NCBI RefSeq assembly: GCF_037126465.1
Contig: NC_088203.1
Span: 53,667,581-53,731,580 of the forward strand
Source of the DNA: Ornithodoros turicata
Lineage: Eukaryota; Arthropoda; Arachnida; Ixodida; Argasidae
Reading direction: 5' to 3'
Length of the DNA stretch: 64,000 nt
This document shows, piece after piece, positions 31,162-41,200 of the stretch. The notes under the pieces are model-generated. The model saw only the letters and a program-made list of their open reading frames with translations. It was not told the DNA's origin and made no database searches. Position 1 is the first letter of the stretch. Each line of letters starts with the position of its first letter. The translations under genes and the position numbers were made by a program.

Positions 31162-32299
31162 GAACGTGAGCAAATAACTGTGCTCATCGTCGCCTATCTT
31201 GTAAGCAGTTGTTGTGAAACCCTGCACAACATGGTCTTCCTTCGGTGAACGTGTGACCCCCATATAGCAAACGTATTGAAGAATGAAACCTTGGTCCTCA
31301 CTTGGGTAAGCCTGAATTTGGACACGGGGAAGAGATGGACCAAAGAACTCAAAACTGGCAGGACATTTAATTTCCGGCTAGAAGGTCACAAACGAGAGGG
31401 TGAATAGCGACTGAAAGAAAGGAACGAACCTGTGGCCTGGAAAGTAAATGCCCTGCCAGCTTTGAATTGTTTTAATCGTGTCTTGCTTGTATCAAAATCC
31501 GAGCTTTCCCAAGTGAGGACCATGGCCTTGTTTTGCAATACGCTTCCTACATAAGGGTCACACAATCATAGGAGGAGAAGCATGCTGTGCAATGCTGTAG
31601 CATGCAGCTGTTTACCGGTCAATTTAAAACTGTTAAGGGCTTTCCGCACTTACTAACCTTTAATTAACTGTGAGCAAGCCATGTTTCAAGCAGTTACATG
31701 TGTGCGTCACAGCTCTTAGGGGAGGAGCATGTATTTGAAATGAGATACGTTCCGGGCACTTTTTTGTCTGCCAAGGCACAGCTTTATTATTTTTTATTTT
31801 TTTATACATTCCTTATCTCCACTTCGTACCTGCTATTTGCACTGCTTTCTGCCATTCTGAGTCATCTCACTTGAGTGACGTTGAGTGCTTTATTTATGCT
31901 TTACTTTCATTTTGCTCCTGTCATTTGTGCAACTCGTGCCGTTTGCATTTTTAAACATTTAATTTAGGAGTATCATTTCACTTGTGTGATGTCAAGTGGC
32001 TTTTTGTGCTTTACCTGCATCTTGCACCTGTTGCTTGTGCTACTTCGCACATTTTGCACTTTTAAGGACATTTAGCTCAGAAGTCTCATTTCATTTGAAT
32101 TATGTTGAGTGCTTCATTTGTACATTACCTCTGCTTTGTACCCGCTGTTAGTGCTACTTGACACACTTTTTACTTTTAAAGACATTTGGTTGGTGTTGGT
32201 TCAGTGACATTAACTGGTACCTTACATCATCTTTGCCATTTGTGATAACTCGCAGCATTCTCAACTTTATTTCATATAAACCAGTGTAACGTTCTGTGC

Positions 32300-32305
32300 A
32301 ATAAA
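32300..32305 (+). terminator. AATAAA poly(A) signal candidate
   Basis: AATAAA followed by aagttgcagtcc, about 1.1 kb after the DUF4806-like stop at 31161. The UTR between is AT-rich and without other features. Confidence 0.4.
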
Positions 32306-32347
32306 AAAGTTGCAGTCCATTTCCTTTCATTGTAATGCTCCCTTACC

Positions 32348-32380
32348 GCTCCGCACCGCACCGCACCGCACCGCACTGAC
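32348..32380. repeat. GCACC simple repeat
   Basis: Five near-identical CGCAC units (ccgcaccgcaccgcaccgca). Confidence 0.9.
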
Positions 32381-32489
32381 CGGCTGTAGAAGCATTTACA
32401 GCTTTGCGGTGAGGGTGCATAAAGGAAAGTGTATATGAGGCCTATGCATGCAGTAAGTGCACAGGGAACAGGCTCCTACAGGCCGCCTG

Positions 32490-32680
32490 GGACTGTCCTG
32501 ATACTGTCCCTGGTGATTCCCACAGGATGTCACCAGGACGAGCTCAGGAGCGCCACTTTGACACATTGAGGACAATTTGAGGATCTGGTGAGGACCCCCT
32601 GAGGACGTCATCTCTGTCCCCTGAGGGCATCCCCAGGACGAACTGAGGCGGTCACTGTGTTGTTGGGGAAGTGGCCTACA
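32490..32680. repeat. GAGGAC/CAGGAC-rich dispersed repeat
   Basis: Repeated tgaggaca / ccaggacgag / cctgaggacg words in roughly 30-base spacing. A degenerate tandem repeat without coding potential. Confidence 0.5.
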
Positions 32681-32699
32681 CACTAAGAATATTTACGCC

Positions 32700-32850
32700 C
32701 ATTTAGGTGTTGAAGGGGTGTATTTTGCAATTTACACCCTACAGCCAAAAGCAGAACACTTATCTGCTGCAAAGATGGTGTACTGTACAGTTTACACCCC
32801 ACAGCCAAAATAGCAACACCTATCTTGGTGTAAAAATGGTGTACCGGCTG
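32700..32850. repeat. Two-unit tandem repeat with 'acacc..acagccaaaa'
   Basis: acaccctacagccaaaa and acaccccacagccaaaa occur about 60 bases apart, each followed by aacac(c)tatct and gatggtgta / atggtgta. A related, longer tandem pair exists at 58885-59075. Confidence 0.7.
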
Positions 32851-32964
32851 AGACAAAAGTTTGAGAAACGCACGAGCGGCGTCAACCCTCTGCGGAGCGG
32901 CATCCTGCAAAACAGGGCCGTCCACTTGATCAGAAGGGGGCCAGTGGCTGTTATCACTTCCCAA

Positions 32965-33215
32965 GCAGCACATAATATTGGGCCAATATTTTCCCAATAT
33001 TGGCTAAATCATGGCAATATAGGCCCATGATTACCAATATTTAGCCAAGATTCTCCCAATATTGGTAGAATATTGGGAATATTGGACATTATTCCCAGGA
33101 TTTTACCAATATTCTGCCAATATTGGTAGAATATTGGGAATATTGGCCATTATTCCCAGGATTTTACCAAGATTCTTCAAATATTGGTCAAATAATGGGA
33201 ATATTGGCCATTACT
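32965..33215. repeat. Minisatellite of AATATTGG / CCAATATT units
   Basis: Units such as ccaatattggtagaatattg and gggaatattggccattattc repeat several times with small changes. The palindromic core CCAATATTGG recurs, and a similar array is found at 57845-58010. Confidence 0.85.
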
Positions 33216-34542
33216 CGCACATATGGTATAACTCATATTCAACTTTTTTTTCCCCATTTGCTGCTGTAACCCAGCGATGGCATGTTTTAATTACGAAGCC
33301 AAGAAGTCGAGCAGGCAGTGCAATATTAGCTAGCTTATATTTCCTTAAACATACCATTCTGTCACAAAAGTAAAATTTTTGTGCATTTGGGGAGCAACAG
33401 CATGCAGTGTTTCTGTTGTACTGTATGAGGCATGTGTTGTAAAGAAACAAACAACACAAGGTGAGTCACACTTTAGTTAGAGACATTGAGATTTATTATT
33501 AGAGCACAATTCTATCATGTGACCAGATCCAATCATTTATTGCTTAACTTGTACACTTCGATATGAATAGTTCTTGATAGATACATGTATTGTCGGATCA
33601 AATGTGGGCACTTTCCTGCAAATGTGTACAACCTAAAAACACAGTGTATAATCCGGAATAAATGCAGTACTCATAACACATAAAAGCAACGTAATGTGAC
33701 CAAAGTTTATGGTGATACATACTGATGTCATGTTTTGAAGTGGTCATGATATCATGGGATAATATCTCTGCACCGTTCTAGCCAACAATCTGCACCTCCT
33801 TCGCTGTCTACCACCCAGTGAATTTCGACATTTTTCAAAACACTCTGAAAGGAAGACTCCGCACCAAATTGTCCCAAATTGGCACAGAAAATTAGAAATA
33901 GTATGTTCTTTTGAGTGATTAGGCGCTCCTCCATGGAAGGGCTGTCTAGTGACAATGGCTTCACCTCACCAGTATTCACCGTGTACGACTTTCTGTACGT
34001 TTTGCTCTGACCGCTTGCGAATATTTTAGAACGAAATCCAGGAAGCAGATGGCTGGCCATCCATGTAGCATGAAGAAATTACGTGTGCCCAAGAAACAGC
34101 CAGTGACCCACAAAAGACATGCAGGGTACAGGGGCTTGCAGAGGGAACCTCAAAAAGTTTTGGTTTTGTTTTAAGCTTCCCCGCTCTTTCAGCAACTAAC
34201 GGGTGCCTGACTGTGAAACCAACTTTATTTCTCATTTCAGGAGAATGTATTGAACACAGCCATTATAATAGTTTCGGATTGTCCTGGAGTCTCCCTTTAA
34301 GATAAATTGGCTGCGAGTAGAACTGATGAGACTTTGTGGCCTTATAAAATATATGTGCAATTAAGCCTTCTCGCAACACAGAACACCCTCAAGAATGGGA
34401 TAAAAAACATTAAAATGGCATGGAAGCAAAATGTTACGGTCGAAGAGAGAAAGTAACTGTAATCAAGTAACTGAAAAATACACCTTGCAATAGTATAGCC
34501 AGACATTCAACATTTTCATGAAAGACGTAAACGAAAAACAAT
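33216..34542. other. Spacer without supported gene
   Basis: The open frame at 33752-34060 (- strand, 102 residues) has no motif known to me. It might be a downstream exon of the CACTA-like gene or chance. Confidence 0.4.
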
Positions 34543-36208
34543 CTAGAGCATTGAAATAACAACAAACCGATCATTGTGGGGCACGCACACACATTCTAGA
34601 GCACGCTGAATTGCTTGTAAGGCAAACGTTCGCGAGGAAGTGGAACGGCTGCACAGATAAATATCAATTTGGCTTAATGACAATGGAACCGAAAAAAAGT
34701 CACTTTTTCCATTCAGCACATGTGCTTCCACAGTGGCCCCATTAACCTTGTCAACACAGACTGGAACACTTCCATTTACAATATAGCATGATCCAATGCG
34801 AACTTGCTTTCGAACTTGTTTCGCAGAATGAACATGCACTCCTTCAGAGAGCCTTCTACTAATTTGTGAAAGTGGCTTATTTCCCGACCTGAGGATCCTC
34901 TTAAGTTTGCCCAGAAAGTTTTCAAACGGAAAAGCACTAAAACAGTCTAAAGCACCATGAGTCAAACAATCCTCCGCAAGATGGCTCAATGTGTGTACAT
35001 TGTACACCAAATGTTCAGCACCATATATGTCTCGAAATGTTTCAATAAAATGATTCAACAGGTCCTGCGCATAGGTGTTGTACTGTGTACTGAGCTCGAT
35101 GGATGCTAGTATCCTGATGGCAGTGTGCAGTAAAAGAAAATTATGATATTTTTCTGTAGGTAGCAAGCCTTTTAGCACTACTGGTCCCAAATACAGTACG
35201 AAGTTCCGAAATTCAGTCGCTTTCCAGCGCTCGAGCTCTTCAACACCTCTGGGCCTGCGCTGAAACACTGTTGGAAAGTTTTTCCTACATGCCCTGAGGC
35301 GATTGCTCAGCAAGGTACACTGAGTTGCACTAAGGCAGTGCGGACGTGTTCCACGGACCCATAACATGAGAAGCTTACGTACAATGCCCAGGCACACCAG
35401 ATGCATGTAATCCGCTGGAAACAATTTGACAATGTCACAATCCAATGCTAAAAAGGGAGACGTCCCTGTATGATGTTCTGGCTGTTCTTTGTTTCTAAAT
35501 GATGAATTGGTACGCTTGGCTGCATTCAGCTCTGGAAACGTTACTTTTCTGCAGCAGTACACGCCCTTTTGGAGGCATTTTTCGCATCCGTAGTATCCTG
35601 TGTGGGATTTAACTTGTTTCAAGAAGCTCCATGCCGGAGCATCGCAGATTACTGCTCTTAGCTCAACTCTTACGTGAACGCCTTTGTAGGTGAATCCGTC
35701 ATCCATCAGTACAGCCAGTTCCTCCAGAAAAGGATAAACAAATTCTTGTACATCTTTCCCAGCGGTTTCCCAGTGCCGCAGTATAAGCTTACCATAAAAG
35801 GCTCCGAGTCACCACAGTTTGTCACTCTGCACAATATCGGCCAGAAAGACTTTCCCGAGGCCTTGAACAGTGGCAAGCCATCAACACTAGCTTGTAATTT
35901 CAGCTTCTGGTTTGTGGGTACATTGGCATGTTTTAAAACATCCTTTATTCCAGACAGGAGACCGAAATGGACAAATGACTCATCTTCATTTAGTTCTGCC
36001 TTTCTTTCAGTACGAACAAGAGTGCGACAGTCTTTGGGGAGGTTGTGTCCATGACGGCGAAAGATTCGAATGACATCATTCATCAACGCATGTGATGGAT
36101 GAAATGTTGTATAAAAATTGCGCAGGTCCTCGCCAAGGTCTTTTGGCATTTCTGTATCCACATCCTCTCTGAGCAAGGTTCCGTCTAATGGGGTAATGGA
36201 CTGTTCAT

Positions 36209-37251
36209 CTGTAGCAGAAGGAAACAAATTATTGGTTACGTCACAACATACTCAAACATATGAGACTCTTATTGCAAAACAAAAATCAGCTTAAGTATAA
36301 ACTCGTGTTCCTTGGATCGTATATTATCATTACAGGTTGTGATTGGCTTTTGTAAGCACAGCTCCAGTGAAACATAAGTGGTCTACTGTCTGAGTGACCT
36401 CTATTCCAATGCTGATGACTGTACAGGCTGATGCAATATTATTACATTTTTTGTAAGTCATTCGACAAGACTCTTCAGAACTACCTCGTTCGGAAACTCT
36501 CCATGGTTAACCTTGACTCGCAGTTTGCAACTGGATTGGGGACTTCCTATCTACCCGTACATGTAATGACCACACATCAGAGTTAGTGCCAGTCACTTCA
36601 GGACTCGTTTGACCTAATTCATGCTCTTTCTTCTAAAGTGCGCCTCTTTGCTCATGACTGCGTACTGTATCGTAAAATTGTAACTAACATAAAACTGAGC
36701 ATATTACAAAGCATGACCTTTTTCTTATTCATTCATGGTCTGAAACTTAGAAAATGCCACTGAACGTGCACACATATCGTTTCATCTCATTTCATCGCTG
36801 TATTCCTAATAATTTCCTGTGCTTAGCTCCTCCCTCAATAACCGCCAACTCAGGGTGGTAATATCCTGTACAAATATGTCCAAATCTATCTTTCCCAAAA
36901 CCTAACTTGGAATATGAAGACAGATTTAATTGGCTAAGAGTTCTCAACAAAGCTATATTAGACATAACCTGAAAAACCACCCGCAGCAGTTACGAAAATA
37001 ATTTTATTTATCACTTTTATGGCCCAAACATGCTACAGCTATATGGAATTTCTCTCGTTTACTCTAAATTTATCTAACAGGCGTTCTCGAGGCTGTCCAA
37101 AATAGAGTGGCCAGATTGATCATGGGATACCCTTTTTTTTTTGTCGTCCTTTGGTAATTTTGAAGATCTACTTACTTCTGTTACCCCACCATGTCCTTTT
37201 GACAATTGGGATATTTTGAAATAAATAAATAATTAAAACCTATATGTGTAC
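36209..37251 (-). other. Predicted intron of the CACTA-like gene
   Basis: 1043 bases, GT...AG on the - strand with a pyrimidine-rich acceptor, phase 1. A CR1-like LINE fragment on the + strand lies inside (36470-37190). Confidence 0.6.
36470..37190 (+). pseudogene. CR1/RTE-like LINE reverse transcriptase fragment
   Basis: + frames read SSKVRLFAHDCVLYRKI (RT catalytic region, with AHD replacing ADD) and later VLEAVQNRVARLIMGYP (the usual RT C-terminal AVQNRAAR motif). Strongly decayed and split over frames. Confidence 0.55.
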
Positions 37252-37657
37252 CTTCGTCTGACTCTTCTACATCCTCGGGTGACCTCAGAAGCTCAGAGTC
37301 AGAGTCACAGTCCGTCGTGCTGTCAGTTTCTGCAGTAGACGCATTTTCTGACGGCAGTGGCAGAATTTCAGTTTCAGCAGGTGTCACGACAATCGAAGAG
37401 TGATTTGTTGCATGTTCTTCCGAATTGGTGGCATTCTTTGAGCATCCAGGAACAGTAAATGTGTCGCTTCGGGTATCACTCAAGGCTGATGTATCACATT
37501 GTGGTAACGAAGCAGCACGAATTTCGCCCACATAACTTTGATAGAGTTTCTTTATGCGCCGGCTCCTCTTCCATTTCGTCGTTGACGTTGAGTTCATTCT
37601 CACATCAGCCGTACGAAGACTGATTGAGATGTCGTGACATTCAACGGAAACATTCAA

Positions 37658-38265
37658 AGAACGGTTGCTGAGTTACAACAGTTATTAGTTGCGCACTTCG
37701 GACGATTATTGCTAAGTGATTGATTCGTTTAGCAACCGAAGTTGTACTGCTTTCTTTTCTGTTTACAAAGATGGGTCGCACCGCTCGCTCTTTCCAGACT
37801 TGCTCAACAACCCATTCGAAAGTTTTGTTTCAAATTAGAAAAGTAAAACAATTAACTGTCGTAATGAACTCGCGAAAGCATCTCGTTGTTCACACCACCT
37901 GCGAGCAGTTTTCTCACATTTTCTTGCGTTTTTGCATTTTTTTTATATGCCACGTAAGAAAGGAGAACATCGGACACTAGCGCCAAACATCGCTCTGTGG
38001 CGCCACAAAGTCAGGTCTAGTTTCCCGTTGCGGATGACAAAGGCGCTAAAGTGTTGTTAGCGTGACAGGTTTTGGGTACGTGTTCGTGTTGTTGCGGAAT
38101 GTTTTTTATCGTTACAAAGAAACCATTTTGCTTGTTCGGTCTCTCACATATAGTTCAAGATCTCTTTCGAAGACTCCTCGTCTCAAAGACAAGAAAGAGG
38201 TGGGTGTACCTTGCTAATCTGCGCAGCGTCGGTTAGGCTAAGGTTTTGCATGCACGTGTTTCAGG
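37658..38265. promoter_or_regulatory. Divergent intergenic region between two genes
   Basis: The CACTA-like gene starts at 37657 on the - strand and the DUF4806-type gene at 38266 on the + strand. The 0.6 kb between them could be a shared, bidirectional promoter. I see no clear TATA or initiator that fixes a start site. Confidence 0.35.
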
Positions 38266-41200
38266 ATGGCGAAGTTCGCCGTCGTCGAATTTCCTGATAA
38301 GAAGAGAGTTGCCATTGTGCCGGTGTCATGGACCATGAGGAGTGGGCGACTGTGCATGTGGCCTCCCAAAACCTGGCCAAGCTTCAAAGTTATATCGACA
38401 GTGAAAATGGGAAAGCCGCCGCAATCTGGATGGCAGATCTGCCAGTCGCGACATTTGAGCAAAGAGCAATGCTATATGCACTACGTAGTGTGGCTCAACC
38501 GGAAGTTGCTATATGCACGACGGTTCGCGCCACCTGCCATCTGTCGAGCGGCCCCCAAAGCGCGGCTGTGGCGCTCGTTTTCGTGGTTTCTATTTCCATA
38601 TGTCTATCGGTTGCCGCAGTTGTGGACACGTTGAATGCGCAATCATGGAGATAAAATTGGGAGCGAAGCACTGTTGTTTTGCATTCGCAGCCATGGAGAC
38701 AAGCTTGCGACCGAAGTTCGACAATTTCAACAACGCTTTTCGCTCCTTCAAAGTGGTCACGCATATACGATGTTAAGAGGAAACAAAATCCGTGGAAGTC
38801 GTTAACTCCCATTTATCAGTGCAAGCCGGAAAAAAAGCTCCAGTTTGCTCAACGCAGCGTTCAACTGTAAGCACGGTGGGTGTCACAGGGCTACCGGCAC
38901 CGGAATTTGCCCCGATCAAAGGTACATACAGTTACATTCCCTGTCTTGTCCCTTCCCTGTTTCCTCTTGCCCCTTTCCCTTGCCGCCATAGCGGTGGCTA
39001 ACCTTTCCCTCTTATTTTTTTTATATAATAAACATATCCCCCCCCCCCACCCCACCCGTCTTGTTGCAGTGCTGCACGAATGTTGATCCTTGTATGCGTG
39101 CGCCAGCGGCGCGACAAATCGTTTTCTTCTCCATCATTTTCTTTTCCAACAGAACAATGAAACAAACAATGACAGTCTGGCTCAAGCAGTGAACCAAACA
39201 CCCAGATTGACAACTTCTGCCAATGCAATAGCCCATGAGAATTCCCGATGCGCTTCAATTTCCATGTGGTCATTGAGCAACAAAAAATAAGACAAAAATA
39301 AAAAATGCTGGAAACGCATAAGACAACACACAAGCCATGTCAGTGCTGAGGCAATGAAGATGCTGACAAATGCAGGTGGCATACACTGGTGCTGGCAATG
39401 GGGCTCGAACCTGCACCTCTCTCATCTCTGGTCAGGATATGCACCACTACACCGCACTGACAGCAGACTCTCACCAACATTCCAACGCCCTAATCGCAGG
39501 CAGGATATGGTATGTTGGCGACATGGTATATTGCGTAGCACGCCCTGACCAGAAATTGGAGGGGGTGCAGCTTCGGGCCCTGTTACCAGCTCCATGGCCA
39601 ACTACCTCTGTTAGCAAAAATAGAAGACACTTTATTATCTGATAGCAGAGGCTCTCTGAGCTTGACATCAATCCTGTTTACAAGACACACAGAACCATAG
39701 CTTCTGCTTGCTGTCGGCTCGTGTGACCCCAGCACATGTCCTGCACAAAGAAATGAACAAAAGACTGTCAGCACAGACATCTTATGAGAAAAACTTCTAA
39801 TCCTCACCAGTGAAACCACTCCAGGCAGTGGTCGCAACAGATCATTTTTATTTGTCCGTCGTCTTGTTCGTTACAGTCTCGGCATAGCCATAGCTGATTG
39901 GTCTTCTTTGTAGCCACTGCAAATGTGAGAATTATTTGAAGTTTATAGGTGCAGACCACTGTCCAAGCAAAATAAGCGAAGTAGAAGATTACAAACCTGA
40001 TGAAGTCAGGAGGACCCAGGCATCCTCTGTGAAAATCCTCCGTTTCTTCAACTTCTGCAACTTAACTCTGTAGTCCAGGAGCCCACTAGGTAGTACATGG
40101 GGCCGCACTTCAATGTCGCACTCTTCCACAATATACCCGCAGTTGAGGACGTTGTCACACACAGCCTTTCCAACGATACCTCTCAGGAGCACTGAAAGAT
40201 AAACACCACATAATGTGAGAACAAAAAATCATGTCTTCCTGGTGGATATTCATAGTACAGTAAAAACCCCAAGCTTGAGGGAATCACCCAATGCAAAACC
40301 GGCTTAACATACAATCGAGCGACACTGACAACCCCTTTCAGCCTGCAATTTGACTACACACTGAAAGGCCTGAACGGTGACACTTGAAAGTATGACGTAC
40401 TGCTCATATAGCCGCACGACAAGTATCCAGTTAAAACAGTTAAGACTGTCGATTGGGCCTACACTGTGCTATGTACCACATACTAACATGCAAATAAATT
40501 ATTGTGGACCACGGTGCTTACATTTGTGCTGAGCGATCTCTGGAAGTTGAACAAAAGATGGTTGAGTGCTGGAAGAGTCCCTTGGTCTTTTATTCTGCCT
40601 TTGAGTAGGCCTCTTCTTTGGGCGTCCTCGGCTCTTCACCATAGGGAGCTTCAGCTGGGAGAGCGCTGGTGTTCGATTACTTGAATTGTCTGTAACTGGT
40701 TCAGGCAAGATGACATCCTTACGAGGAACATTTTCTGTCCTAAGCGTTGCTTGCGTTGTGCAGAGCGCTCCTTGACCTGGCTCTCCAGACTCACTGTTGC
40801 TGTCAGGATGTCTATGCAACAAATCTTTGTTGCTGTGTCCCAGCTGCATGGTGCTAGAATTTGCTTTACAGTTGACTTGGTCATTATTATGCACTTGCTG
40901 AAATGGGTTGACTAGGCCATTGCTGCTGTCTGCTTCCTCCACTACTTCTTCTCCTCTCAGCCAGGCTGTGTGGATATCCTCCAGAAACTCGAGACGTGCT
41001 ACGAAGAGAGCAGTTGGGCAGTCAGCCAAGAGGTCAGCAATGGCTTTGAAGGTCCGCATTGCGTAGTTGAACCGTTGATTCCTATTCATTTTCTGATAGG
41101 ATGGTCCAGGCAGTGTCAGGATTTCAGCTGCATCATTATCGCTGGGCTCCTGATTTGCCATCACTGTAGCGCTCTCTGCCATGAACCTCAGCTGATACGA

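Larger units (their letters stand above)
34543..37657 (-). pseudogene. CACTA-like (animal EnSpm type) transposase gene, two exons, one frameshift
   Basis: Exon 1 (37657-37252) encodes a basic start (KWKRSRRIKKLY) and an acidic Ser/Glu-rich linker. A donor GACGAAG|GTACAC and acceptor CTGCTACAG|ATGAACAG join it in phase 1 to exon 2 (36208-34543). Exon 2 carries SVDGLPLFKASGKSFWPILC, then ICDAPAWSFLKQVKSHTGYY GCEKC, DIVKLFPADYMHLVCLGIV, LYLGPVVLKGLLP and VHTLSHLAEDCLTHGALDCF. These are hallmarks of the TNP2/CACTA-like transposase family found in many animals (family knowledge). A one-base change near 35745-35755 shifts the frame between GTGKPLGK and DVQEFVYPFLEEL. Apart from that the coding region is open to its stop at 34543. 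No CACTA-type terminal repeats were located. Confidence 0.75.

Noticed and set aside
33752..34060. Possible extra exon of the CACTA-like gene
   Set aside because: The transposase already has a normal C-terminus and stop at 34543; no splice junction joins the two.
39391..39474. Functional tRNA gene
   Set aside because: Boxes are degenerate and acceptor pairing is not evident; it fits a SINE head better.
40499..40521. MULE protein ending at the stop at 40499
   Set aside because: A strong donor just before it, with phase-matched downstream exons forming a complete PHD finger, makes the spliced form more likely.
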